Below, piece after piece: positions 16,815 through 26,539 of a DNA stretch of 64,000 bases. This DNA comes from Streptomyces sp. 1222.5. Its GTDB lineage: Bacteria; Actinomycetota; Actinomycetes; Streptomycetales; Streptomycetaceae. A model generated the notes under the pieces. The model was given only the letters and a program-made list of their open reading frames with translations. It was not told the DNA's origin and ran no database searches. Made by a program: the position numbers and the translations under genes. The stretch lies in assembly GCF_900105245.1 (NCBI RefSeq), contig NZ_FNSZ01000002.1:62001-126000 (forward strand), written 5' to 3'. The stretch's first letter is position 1; every line of letters begins with the position of its first letter.

Positions 16815-18353
16815 TCAGTTCTCGCGTACGGCCGTGATGAACACGAAGGTTCCCGGGCCGCTCTCCTCGCGCACCGTCAGGCCGGCGTCGGCCAGCCAGC
16901 CCCGGAGCCGGTCGAGGTCGAACAGCTGGAGACCGCCCTGGTGCTGGGGGAAGCGGTGGGCAGACTGGAAGTAGCCGTAGACCGGGTCGTCGGAGCGGCG
17001 GAAGGTCATCAGGGTGAACGTGCCGCCGGGCCGCAGCACCCGGCTCACCTCGGCGATCGCCGCACCGGCGTCGGCGTAGAAGGCCTGGAGGGCGTTCCAG
17101 CACACGACCGCTCCCAAGGAGGCGTCTTCGAAGGGGAGTTCGGCGGCGGATGCCAGCACGGACGGCACGTCGGGCAGCCGCCCGCGCAGTACGTTGAGCA
17201 TGGGCAGCGCGCTGTCGAGGGCGATGAGCCGTTCGGCGCCCACGGCCTCGGCGATAACGGCAGTCCACCGGCCCGCTCCGGCGCCAAGGTCGAGGACGGG
17301 CCCGTCAACGGGTCGCACGTGGTCGGCGATGTAGCGGTCCTCGTCCTGCGGGGTGACGGCGCCGCCCCAGTTCGAGCCGGAGACGCGCAGAAAGGCGGGG
17401 CGGGCCACGGCCTCGTAGAACAGGCCCATGCTGGGCACCCGGGACAGCTTCTCCAGGAAGTCGGCGGAGGCGTCGCCCTGTTGCTCCGTAGCGGGCGCGG
17501 TCAGGTCGAGGATGCCACCGGCCACGGGGTAGCGGGCCGCGCAGTCGGCGCAGCGGGCGACACCGTCGTGCGAGGCCAGGGAGCCCCGGCAGGCGGGGCA
17601 GCGCAGCGCGCCGAGGTGCCGGGCGAACAGAGCCGCGTCGGCGACGGGGGCACTGACGTCGCGGCTCTCGGGCAGGGGAGCCTCGGGCAGGTTGCGCGGC
17701 TCGCCGTGGCACACCGCCCAGTAGGCGCGGGCGCCGGTGCAGCCGAGGACCGTACGGGTGTCGTTCTCCCAGTTCGCCTCCAGCTGCTGCGGCGTCAGTT
17801 CCTTGATCCAGCTCTGGTCGAAGGCACGCTCGTCCGCGTTGAGAGTCCACGCCGACGGAGACGGCCACACCCGGCCGAGGTCTGGCCGGGAGGGGTCGAG
17901 CGTGCTCAGCGCGCGGTCCAGGCGGGAGAGGTCCTCCGCCTCCAGGTCGAGCCCCGAGACCGCTGCGAGGATGCGCTCGCGGTCGCCGGGGAAGTGCGAC
18001 AGCAAGTAGAGCAGGGCGAGGGTGAGCGGTGTATCGGTCTCCTCGGTGCCCAGGAGACCGAGATAGAGGCCGAGGTGGTCACGCACGGCGCTGCCGAGCG
18101 GTCCGTCGAGTACCGGGTACTCCGTCTCGGCCAGCAGGCCCAGCAGCACGGCCGGGTACCCCTTGCGTGCGGTGTCGGACCTCTCCAGGGCCGCCACGAG
18201 CGCGGGCACCGCAGCGAGAGCGTCCGGGTGCGCCCGGCCGTCGTTCCACAGGGCGTCCACCAGCGCGTGGAAACGTGCGGGCACGTCTTCCGGCCGGGCC
18301 TGCACGAACGCCTCGGCGAGACCGACGGCGGCAGGGGCGGGGGAAACGGTCAT
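16815..18353 (-). CDS. Three-part protein: helical domain, zinc ribbon, SAM methyltransferase
   Basis: 512 residues in three parts. Residues 1 to about 210 are helical and Leu/Ala-rich, with repeat-like helices. Around residues 245-275, CPACRGSLASHDGVARCADC is a Trm112-like four-cysteine zinc ribbon. The C-terminal 220 residues are a class I methyltransferase: VLDLGAGAGRWT is motif I, LDSALPML its acidic strand, and AAELPFEDASLGAVVCWNALQAF motifs II-III. It probably methylates a pathway intermediate or tailoring oxygen, but no substrate can be read. The ATG at 18353 is clear. Motif A lies 82 bp upstream, and a second copy for the divergent epoxide hydrolase lies beside it. A separate protein-binding role for the helical domain is possible. 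Confidence 0.75.
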   Translation of the reverse strand: MTVSPAPAAVGLAEAFVQARPEDVPARFHALVDALWNDGRAHPDALAAVPALVAALERSDTARKGYPAVLLGLLAETEYPVLDGPLGSAVRDHLGLYLGLLGTEETDTPLTLALLYLLSHFPGDRERILAAVSGLDLEAEDLSRLDRALSTLDPSRPDLGRVWPSPSAWTLNADERAFDQSWIKELTPQQLEANWENDTRTVLGCTGARAYWAVCHGEPRNLPEAPLPESRDVSAPVADAALFARHLGALRCPACRGSLASHDGVARCADCAARYPVAGGILDLTAPATEQQGDASADFLEKLSRVPSMGLFYEAVARPAFLRVSGSNWGGAVTPQDEDRYIADHVRPVDGPVLDLGAGAGRWTAVIAEAVGAERLIALDSALPMLNVLRGRLPDVPSVLASAAELPFEDASLGAVVCWNALQAFYADAGAAIAEVSRVLRPGGTFTLMTFRRSDDPVYGYFQSAHRFPQHQGGLQLFDLDRLRGWLADAGLTVREESGPGTFVFITAVREN

Positions 18354-18435
18354 CGGGTGTGTCCTTCCTGGGTCGGTGCGGCAGGCGCCGGCGCCGCGCG
18401 CGATGCGCCACGCTGCCAGCGGTCGCGGCGGCGCT

Positions 18436-18451
18436 GCATCTTCCTGGCTGC
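18436..18451 (+). promoter_or_regulatory. Motif A copy (GCATCTTCCTGGCTGC), methyltransferase promoter
   Basis: Lies 82 bp upstream of the methyltransferase start, in the shared 285-bp divergent promoter. The second copy, 37 bp away, faces the other way. Confidence 0.65.
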
Positions 18452-18488
18452 GCTCCTGCGGTGGGGGCCGCCGCGGTCGGGCGGTGCA

Positions 18489-18504
18489 GCAATCCGCAAG
18501 ATGC
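18489..18504 (-). promoter_or_regulatory. Motif A copy (plus strand GCAATCCGCAAGATGC), epoxide hydrolase promoter
   Basis: Reads GCATCTTGCGGATTGC on the minus strand and lies 134 bp upstream of the epoxide hydrolase ATG. The intergenic region 18354-18638 otherwise holds only G/C-rich leader sequence. Confidence 0.65.
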
Positions 18505-18638
18505 GGGCGGGTCGCGGGGCGGCGGACGATACGGCTGGGCGCCCCGGGTGGTCCGGGAGCCGATCCCCGCCCTGTGCGAGCGCGCCCGTGTCCCCTCGAC
18601 CGACGACCGCCTGACGGTCAGCCACTGACGGAGCGCTC

Positions 18639-19808
18639 ATGCATCCCTTCCGCATCGACATCCCGCAGGCCCAGCTCGACGATCTGCACCGCCGCCTGGA
18701 CGCGACGCGCTGGCCGGACGAGCTGCCCGGTGTGGGCTGGGACCGCGGAGTGCCGCTGAGTTACCTCAAGGAGCTCGCCGAGTACTGGCGCACCTCGTTC
18801 GACTGGAGGGCGGCCGAGGCCCAGCTGAACGCGCACCCGCAGTTCACCGAGGAGATCGACGGCGCCCGGGTGCACTTCCTGCACGTACGCTCCCCCGAGC
18901 CGGACGCGACGCCGCTGTTGCTCACGCACGGCTGGCCGGGCTCCGTCGCCGAGTTCCTCGACGTGATCGGGCCGCTGACCGACCCGCGCGCGCACGGCGG
19001 CGACCCGGCGGACGCCTTCCACCTGGTGATCCCGTCGATCCCCGGCTACGGATTCTCCTCGCTGACCGAGACCGGCTGGGACACCCCGCGGATCGCCCGC
19101 GCCTGGGCCGAGCTGATGGCCCGGCTGGGCTACGACCGCTACGTCGCCCAGGGCGGCGACGCCGGTGCGGTGATCTCCCTGGAGCTCGGCCGCATCGATC
19201 CCGAGCACGTGGCCGGCGTGCACGTGAACATGCTGATGACGTTCCCGTCCGGCGATCCCGCCGAGCTGGCCGCCCTCGACGAGCGCGATCAGGCGCGGCT
19301 GGGCAAGCTGGCCCGCTTCGACGCGGAGCTGTCCGGCTACATGAAGCTGCAGCAGACCCGCCCGCAGACGCTGGCGTACGCGCTTACCGACTCCCCCGTG
19401 GGCCAGCTGGCCTGGATCGTGGAGAAGTTCCTGGATTGGACGGGGGCGACGGAGCTGCCCGAGGACGCCGTCGACCGCGACCGTCTGCTGACGAACGTGA
19501 CGATCTACTGGCTGACGGCGACCGCGGGTTCGTCGGCCCAGTTCTACTACGAGGGCGCGGCCGGCGTGCGCGCCGCGGCGGCCGGTGCCGTACCGCCGCC
19601 GCTGACCGTGCCGGTGGGCGTCGCCGTCTTCCCGGACGACATCTTCGTGCCCATCCGCAGCCTCGCCGACCGGGACCTGCCCACCATCACGCACTGGTCG
19701 GAGTTCGAGCAGGGCGGCCACTTCGCCGCGCTGGAACAGCCCGCTGCCCTCACCGGCGACGTCCGGGCCTTCGCCCGCACCCTGCGCCCCGCGGCCGTGA
19801 CGGCCTGA
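18639..19808 (+). CDS. sgcF: Enediyne core epoxide hydrolase (SgcF/NcsF type)
   Basis: 389 residues of the microsomal-type epoxide hydrolase family. The N-terminal cap (FRIDIPQAQLDDLHRRLDATRWPDELPGVGW) and LHVRSPEPDATPLLLTHGWPGSVAEFLDVIGPL, with the HGWPG oxyanion motif, match SgcF closely. The nucleophilic Asp is in the AQGGDAGAVIS elbow and the catalytic His in the EQGGHFAALE segment near the C terminus. In C-1027 and neocarzinostatin pathways this enzyme opens an epoxide on the nine-membered core to a vicinal diol, giving the hydroxyl that is later acylated. GGAG lies just before the ATG. Motif A is upstream, and the solute-binding-like gene follows after 53 bases. Confidence 0.92.
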   Translation: MHPFRIDIPQAQLDDLHRRLDATRWPDELPGVGWDRGVPLSYLKELAEYWRTSFDWRAAEAQLNAHPQFTEEIDGARVHFLHVRSPEPDATPLLLTHGWPGSVAEFLDVIGPLTDPRAHGGDPADAFHLVIPSIPGYGFSSLTETGWDTPRIARAWAELMARLGYDRYVAQGGDAGAVISLELGRIDPEHVAGVHVNMLMTFPSGDPAELAALDERDQARLGKLARFDAELSGYMKLQQTRPQTLAYALTDSPVGQLAWIVEKFLDWTGATELPEDAVDRDRLLTNVTIYWLTATAGSSAQFYYEGAAGVRAAAAGAVPPPLTVPVGVAVFPDDIFVPIRSLADRDLPTITHWSEFEQGGHFAALEQPAALTGDVRAFARTLRPAAVTA

Positions 19809-19861
19809 CGGCGCGATCGCCCCCGACCCGGTACGACAGACCAAGAGAGACGAGGCACCGC

Positions 19862-21262
19862 ATGACCGCCAGGACCGTGATCGACGTCTGGGTGGCCGAC
19901 CTGACGTTCCCCGGCTACATGGACCGGCTCCACCGGCTCGGAGCGGAGTTCGAGAAGGCGCACCCCGAGTACCGGATCAACATCGAGGGCCGTGACTTCC
20001 GGCTGCTCTCGCAGCAGATCGCCGAGGCGGCGGAGGAAGGCCGTCCGCCGGCCGTCGCGGAGTACTACTTCGCCGTCACCCAGGCGGCCCGCGACTCGCG
20101 CGCCGCCGACGGCAGGCCGCTGTTCACCTCGGTGCAGAAGGCGATCGCGGGCCGCAATGAGATCCTCGGCGAGCCGGTGGTCGTCGACGATCTCATCCCG
20201 GCCGTGCGCGAGTACTACTCGGTGGACGGGGACCTCACCTCGATGCCCGCCGTCGTCACCGCCATGCTGATCTACGGCAACCAGACAATCCTCGACAAGG
20301 CCGGCATCGGCTCGCTGCCCACGACGTGGGGCGAGATAGAGGCGGCCTGCGAGGCGGTGGCGGCCCTGGAGGGCGGCCCGTCGCACGGTGTCACTTGGTC
20401 CAACCACGGGCTGTTCTTCCAGCAGGCGCTCGCGGTGCAGGGCGGCGAACTGGCCGACAACGCCAACGGCCGCGCGGGCCGCGCGACCCGTGTGGACCTG
20501 TCGTCGAAGGAGATGCTCACCTGGGCCGAGTGGTGGCGGACGCTGCACAGCAGCGGCCACTACCTCTACACCGGGAAGATCCCGGACTGGGAGGGCAACA
20601 TCAAGGCGTTCGCCGACCAGGACGTGGCGCTGCGCATCACCTCGTCCAACGACCTCAACTACATGGCGATGGCCGCCGAGAACGCGGGCTTCGAGATGAG
20701 CGTCGGCCGCTTCCCGGGCCGGGAGAGCGAGCCGTACGGCGGCAACATCATCGCGGGCACCTCGCTGTGGCTGGCGAACGGCCTCGACGAGGTCACCCAG
20801 GACGGCGCGCTGGCCTTCATGCAGTTCCTGAACAACCCGCGCAACGCCGCCGACCGGCACATCGCCTCCAGTTTCGTCCCGGTCACCCGCTCCTCCTACC
20901 GGCTGCTGGAGGACGAGGGCTGGTTCGACGCCAACCCCTACCACCGTCTCGCCAGCGCGCAGCTCGGCTCCTCTACGGAAGGCGAGGGCGTGCCGCCGTG
21001 CCGCGGCGCCCTGTTCGGCGACTTCGCCGGCGCCCAGGACGTTATGACCCGGGCCATGGACGACGTGCTCCAGCGAGGCGCGGAGCCCGCCGAGCGCTTC
21101 GCCGAGGCCACTGTGGAGGCGCAGGAACTCCTCGAAGCCTACGAGAAGGACCGCGTCGACAACGGCGTACGCGACCCGCAGAGCCTGCGGGTGGAGTACT
21201 TCCGTGACGCGGAGGCCTACACGGGCGCCCAGCTGGAGGACGCGGTGAAGGGCACGAAGTAG
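19862..21262 (+). CDS. Solute-binding-protein-like protein without signal peptide
   Basis: 466 residues with the fold pattern of type 1 extracellular (sugar) ABC-binding proteins: VIDVWVADLTFPGYMDRL at the N terminus, AEFEKAHPEYRINIE, PPAVAEYYF, a middle with GIGSLPTTWGEIEAACEAV, and a final helix-rich lobe. It starts directly with the first beta strand. There is no Sec or Tat signal, lipobox cysteine or membrane segment, so it should stay in the cytoplasm, which is unusual for this family. No ABC permease or ATPase is encoded nearby. It follows the epoxide hydrolase and is closed by a strong hairpin, so the two probably form one unit. It may bind and shield the cytotoxic core or an intermediate; this is inference. 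Confidence 0.8.
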   Translation: MTARTVIDVWVADLTFPGYMDRLHRLGAEFEKAHPEYRINIEGRDFRLLSQQIAEAAEEGRPPAVAEYYFAVTQAARDSRAADGRPLFTSVQKAIAGRNEILGEPVVVDDLIPAVREYYSVDGDLTSMPAVVTAMLIYGNQTILDKAGIGSLPTTWGEIEAACEAVAALEGGPSHGVTWSNHGLFFQQALAVQGGELADNANGRAGRATRVDLSSKEMLTWAEWWRTLHSSGHYLYTGKIPDWEGNIKAFADQDVALRITSSNDLNYMAMAAENAGFEMSVGRFPGRESEPYGGNIIAGTSLWLANGLDEVTQDGALAFMQFLNNPRNAADRHIASSFVPVTRSSYRLLEDEGWFDANPYHRLASAQLGSSTEGEGVPPCRGALFGDFAGAQDVMTRAMDDVLQRGAEPAERFAEATVEAQELLEAYEKDRVDNGVRDPQSLRVEYFRDAEAYTGAQLEDAVKGTK

Positions 21263-21275
21263 CCACCGGTAGGGA

Positions 21276-21315
21276 CCATGAGGGGGGCGGACCGGATGGT
21301 CCGCCCCCCTCATGG
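21276..21315. terminator. 18-bp perfect hairpin, bidirectional
   Basis: The arms 21276-21293 and 21298-21315 are exact complements around a GGAT loop. It lies between the plus-strand binding-protein gene and the end of the minus-strand benzoxazolinate genes. Confidence 0.85.
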
Positions 21316-21338
21316 TGGGCCCGCTGGTCCGGTCGGTT

Positions 21339-21578
21339 TCAGGCCGCCAGGCCCGACGGCATGTGTGCTGCCCCGTCCGGCTCGGCCGGCACTGGGCGGT
21401 AGTAGTCGTCCAGGTCCACGGCCTGGCCGTCGAGGGCGACGCGGAGTTCGGCGAGGGCGCCGCGCAGGGCGGCCTGGACGGCCGGCACCCGGCATGCGCC
21501 ACGGAGGTCCGAAAGGGTGCGGTAACTCTGCAGTAGACGGTCCCGCTGCTCAGGCGTGAGCGAGGTGTCGTTCGTCAT
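21339..21578 (-). CDS. Small hypothetical protein at the end of the benzoxazolinate operon
   Basis: 79 residues, acidic and helical in the first part (TPEQRDRLLQSYRTLSDL), with one cysteine and no membrane segment or known motif. The ATG lies 29 bases inside the 3' end of the upstream ligase gene, so translation is probably coupled. A small acidic helical protein beside an adenylating enzyme could be a partner protein. It lacks a clear phosphopantetheine motif (DSL-like), so I do not call it a carrier protein. The start overlap and typical third-position GC support a real gene. Confidence 0.55.
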   Translation of the reverse strand: MTNDTSLTPEQRDRLLQSYRTLSDLRGACRVPAVQAALRGALAELRVALDGQAVDLDDYYRPVPAEPDGAAHMPSGLAA

Positions 21579-22857
21579 GAAGTCGTGCCGCCTTCCACTT
21601 GGTTCGGGGCAGGCTGCCCTGCGGGGCGAGCTCCACCTGGGGCCGGATGCCGATCTCGCGCTTGAACTCGTCCGCGATGCGCGCGCACAGGGCCTTCGCG
21701 GCCTCGCCGGTGAGGTCGCCCGCCTCGGTCAGGACGTGGATGGTGTCGAGTCCGCGCACCGTACGGATGGACGAGCGGAATTCACTGACCTCGGGGAAGG
21801 AACGCAACACGTCCTCGATCATCACCGGGGTCACCGAGACACCGCGGATCTTGCGCATGTCGTCGACGCGCCGCAGGATGCCGCCGTCGAGGAAGTCCCA
21901 GGTGCGGCCGCAACCGCATTCGCTGTAGGGCCGCTTGACCACGATGTCCTCGGTCCAGTGGCGAAAGAGCTGCATGCCTTCGCGGTAGAGGCCGGTGGTG
22001 ACGCGGACGCCCTCCTCGCCGTAACCCACCGGCTGCCGCGTCTCGGGGTGCAGCACCTCCTCGATGACGGTCGGCTCGTTGATGTGGCACGCGCCTCGGC
22101 GCGTGGGACACTCGAACATGAACACCCCGCCGAACTCGGTCGTCCCCGCGGCGTTGAAGACACGGGCGCCGAACGCCTGCTCGATGGTGCGGGTCGTGAA
22201 GTCGGAGCGCGGCTCCGCGCCCGCCAGCATCACCTGCACGTTGGCGTCCCGGGCGAGGTCGACACCCATCTCGCCCGCGGTTTCGATCAGCCGCATGGCG
22301 TAGCTCGGGGTGAGGCCGAGAACCTCGATCCGGTAGTCGACCAGCAGCCGGACCACCGTCCTGGAGTCCAGGCCACCGGCCGGTACAACCGTGCAGCCCA
22401 TGCGCTCCAGGGCGTAGTGCATGCCCCAGAAGCCGGCGAACAGGCCGTATCCGAAGGACACCAGGGCCTTGTGATGGGAGCGCACACCGTTGCCGTACAG
22501 CGCGGTGCAGAACGTGTCGCTGATCCACTTCCAGTCGCGTTCGGTGTCGAACGTACGCACCGGCGGATTGCCGCTGGTGCCGCTGGTCTGGTGGTGGCGC
22601 ACCCCGTGCACCGGATCGAGCGAGGGCCAGGTGCCGTACGGCGGCGCGGCCTGCTGCGAGGCAAGGAGGTCCGCCTTGTACAGCAGGGGCATGCGCTCGG
22701 TGTACGCGGCCATCGAGGTGATGCCGTCGGGGATGCGCTCGGCCCAGAAGGGCGAGTTGTGCCGGGCGTGCTCCAGTGCGCGCCGCAGGCGGCGCCACTG
22801 CCACTGCTCCAGCTCCTCGCGGGGCATGGTCTCCGCTGTGCCGTTCCAGTACTCCAC
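21550..22857 (-). CDS. PaaK-family adenylate-forming ligase, benzoxazolinate branch
   Basis: 435 residues, the length of phenylacetate-CoA ligases. The nucleotide loop is HHQTSGTSGNPPVRTFDT, GTTEFGG is the A5-like motif, and the cysteine pair SECGCGRTWDFLDG is typical of the subfamily. A downstream Asp/Arg pair (RRVDDMRKIRGVSV) marks the domain hinge. It is GTG-initiated with GGAGG upstream. It could activate the benzoxazolinate as a CoA thioester (SgcD5 role), or be the acyl-AMP ligase that closes the benzoxazine ring, a role shown for a related ligase in other benzoxazolinate pathways. A second PaaK-like enzyme at 25097-26539 would take the other role. Motif A lies 59 bp upstream, so it has its own promoter although the ADIC genes lie just behind it. 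Confidence 0.8.
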   Translation of the reverse strand: MEYWNGTAETMPREELEQWQWRRLRRALEHARHNSPFWAERIPDGITSMAAYTERMPLLYKADLLASQQAAPPYGTWPSLDPVHGVRHHQTSGTSGNPPVRTFDTERDWKWISDTFCTALYGNGVRSHHKALVSFGYGLFAGFWGMHYALERMGCTVVPAGGLDSRTVVRLLVDYRIEVLGLTPSYAMRLIETAGEMGVDLARDANVQVMLAGAEPRSDFTTRTIEQAFGARVFNAAGTTEFGGVFMFECPTRRGACHINEPTVIEEVLHPETRQPVGYGEEGVRVTTGLYREGMQLFRHWTEDIVVKRPYSECGCGRTWDFLDGGILRRVDDMRKIRGVSVTPVMIEDVLRSFPEVSEFRSSIRTVRGLDTIHVLTEAGDLTGEAAKALCARIADEFKREIGIRPQVELAPQGSLPRTKWKAARLHDERHLAHA

Positions 22858-22916
22858 GTCGCCTCCGGGGTGCGTGACTCCGACCCGGCGAGCCCATCAT
22901 GGGCGCGGACGGCGGC

Positions 22917-22932
22917 GCATCTCGATCCGTGC
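22917..22932 (+). promoter_or_regulatory. Motif A copy (GCATCTCGATCCGTGC)
   Basis: Lies 59 bp upstream of the PaaK-like ligase GTG at 22857, in the short gap after the amidotransferase gene. Confidence 0.55.
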
Positions 22933-22951
22933 CCTCTTCGAGGATGCGGGC

Positions 22952-23601
22952 TCAGGCCGCCAGGACGTGGCCCCGTTCGGTGGCGAATCCCCGTACACCG
23001 CGCAGGAAGTTGGAAATCATGCGCATGCCGTGCTCGGTGCGGAAGCTCTCCGGGTGGAACTGGACGGACTCGATGGGCAGAGTGCGGTGGCGCAGTCCCA
23101 TCACATAGCCGTCCTCGGCGGAGCGTGCGGTGACCTCCAGAGCGGCCGGCACGGTCGTCTCCGGCACGATCAGCGAGTGGTAGCGGGTGGCCGAGAAGCG
23201 GTCCGGCACCCCGGCGAACACTCCGCGTCCGTCGTGCTCGACGTGGCTCGCCTTGCCGTGCATCAGTCGTCGGGCCGGTACGACCTCGGCTCCGTAGGCG
23301 CGGCCGATGGCCTGGTGGCCGAGACAGACGCCGAACAGCGGCAGCCGGCCGGCGAAGGTCTGCACGATCTCGACGTGCCCGGAGTCGTCCGGGTGCCCGG
23401 GCCCCGGGCCGAGCAGGATCGCGTCGGGGTGGCGCCGTTCGACCTCCGTCAGTCGCAGGGCGTTGGAGCGCACCATCAGCGGCTCGGCCCCGGCCGACAT
23501 CAGGTACTGGCGCAGGATGTCGACGAAGCTGTCGAAGGCGTCGACGACCAGGATGCGCGGTCGCGGACCGGGGTGCCCGGCCACGGTGGGCGAGGGTGTC
23601 G

Positions 23602-23605
<4 letters not shown>
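22952..23605 (-). CDS. Glutamine amidotransferase subunit of ADIC synthase (TrpG-like)
   Basis: 217 residues of the class I glutamine amidotransferase family. The nucleophile is Cys94 in FGVCLGHQAIG, the His-Glu pair is in QFHPESF, and the oxyanion loop is LLGPGPGHP. It would pass ammonia from glutamine to the chorismate enzyme encoded immediately upstream, as TrpG does for TrpE. The GTG start overlaps that gene's stop (GTGA), giving tight 1:1 coupling. The protein is shorter than TrpE-TrpG fusions such as phenazine PhzE, so here the two functions are separate polypeptides. Confidence 0.9.
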
Positions 23606-25080
<1,475 letters not shown>

Positions 25081-25096
25081 CGCGGGTTCCTTCTGT

Positions 25097-26539
25097 TCAC
25101 GTGGTGATCGCGTAGCGGTGCGCGACCTGCCGGGCGGTGACGGCGGCGCTGTCGGGAGCCGACCGCTGATCGAGCACCCGGGCCGCCTTCCAGCTCACGA
25201 AGGAGCCGGTGTGGGTAACCGGGTCGAGGTCGGTCTCGATGACGGCCCTGGCATGGGCTCCGGTCAGCGCGCGCAGTCGCCCGGCCACGGCGTCGGCGAC
25301 GGCGTCCGGATCCGCGGACCCGGGCAGCAGGTCCATGCGGACGGTGATCTCGTCCTCGCCGCCGCTCGTGCGGTCGATGACGACCTGGTAGCCCAGGCAG
25401 CCGCGCACCCCGTCGAGGACAGCCGCCTCCAGCTGCCCGGGGTGGAGCCGGACCCGGCCGAGGGCGATGCGGTCGGCGACCCGGCCGACGACCTCGACGA
25501 CGGGGCCGGGCAGAGGTGCGTGGGCCGGTGCGGGGGTGATGCGGACCAGGTCCCCGGTGCGGTAGCGGATCAGCGGCTTGATGCCGTCGACAAGCATGGT
25601 CAGCACCAGTTCGCCCGCGCCGGTGTCGCCGAGCACGGCCCCGGTGTCCGGGTCGATCAGCTCGGTCACGTAGTTGGGCGCCGATAGGTGCAGCAGGCCG
25701 TCGTCGGCGCCCGTGGCGATGCACAGCGCCTCCTGGGAGCCGTACAGCGCGGGGCGCACGACGGCTTGCGGCCAGACGGTCGCGACGTTGGCGGCGAACT
25801 GGGGCGTGCAGATCTCGCCGAGCACCAGGAACAGCTTCACCGGCAGCTGGGCGAGGTCGTAGCCGTAATGCAGCGCGGCCTTGGCGAGGCTCAGGCAGAG
25901 GGCGGGCGCGCAGACCACGACCTCGACGTTCAGTTCCTCGATCAGGCGCAGCGCCTTCTGGAAGCCGACCCGGGGCGACTCGGGCCAGATCTTCACGTGG
26001 CACGCACCGAGTGAGGCGGTGACGGCGCTGAACACGTCGCCGAACGCGTAGAGCTCGGAGGGGCCCATCAGGCCGACGACCGGCATGCGGTCGCCGAAGC
26101 GGGACCGGAACAGCCGGCGCCAGGACTCCTCCACGGCCGCGTTGGAGGTGGCGATGTCCCTGGGGCCGCGCGGGCACGGTGTGGCGGCGCCGGTGGTCCC
26201 GTTGGTCTCGTAGTAGATACTCGCCTCGCCGACCCGTCCCGACAGCACGTCGTACATTTCGCGGCGCAGGTCGTCCTTGGTGGTGAAGGGCAGCGACGAC
26301 AGGTCCTCGGGGGTGACGGCGTCGATGTCCACGCCCGCCAGGTGACAGCGGTAGAACGGGGAGCGTTCGGTGACGTGGTGGAGCACGGTGGTCAGCTGCT
26401 CCTGGCGCCAGTCGGCGAGCTGGGCGTCGGTGAGGGTGGAGTCGTAGAAGGCCCGGCTGACGTTCCGGTAGGCGGCGAGGAAGTCGTCGAGGCCGAGGCC
26501 GCGCGCGGGGGCCCGCAGCGTCTGGAGCGCGGTGGTCAT
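25097..26539 (-). CDS. PaaK-like aryl adenylating enzyme, second copy
   Basis: 480 residues, somewhat longer than the other PaaK-like protein at 21550. YYETNGTTGAATPCPRGP is the nucleotide loop, LYGSQEA the A5-like segment, and LIRYRTGDLVRITPAP precedes the C-terminal domain. The usual TSGTTG loop reads TNGTTG, and the metal cysteines of the other copy are absent. The start overlaps the stop of the ADIC dehydrogenase (ATGA), and ADIC synthase follows after 16 bases, so it acts on an early or middle benzoxazolinate intermediate. Its position suggests ring closure by carboxylate activation of 3-enolpyruvoylanthranilate, with the 21550 enzyme making the final CoA ester; the reverse is equally possible. 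Confidence 0.8.
   Translation of the reverse strand: MTTALQTLRAPARGLGLDDFLAAYRNVSRAFYDSTLTDAQLADWRQEQLTTVLHHVTERSPFYRCHLAGVDIDAVTPEDLSSLPFTTKDDLRREMYDVLSGRVGEASIYYETNGTTGAATPCPRGPRDIATSNAAVEESWRRLFRSRFGDRMPVVGLMGPSELYAFGDVFSAVTASLGACHVKIWPESPRVGFQKALRLIEELNVEVVVCAPALCLSLAKAALHYGYDLAQLPVKLFLVLGEICTPQFAANVATVWPQAVVRPALYGSQEALCIATGADDGLLHLSAPNYVTELIDPDTGAVLGDTGAGELVLTMLVDGIKPLIRYRTGDLVRITPAPAHAPLPGPVVEVVGRVADRIALGRVRLHPGQLEAAVLDGVRGCLGYQVVIDRTSGGEDEITVRMDLLPGSADPDAVADAVAGRLRALTGAHARAVIETDLDPVTHTGSFVSWKAARVLDQRSAPDSAAVTARQVAHRYAITT

Noticed and set aside
21339..21578. Small protein considered as a carrier protein
   Set aside because: No DSL/DSS-type phosphopantetheine motif.
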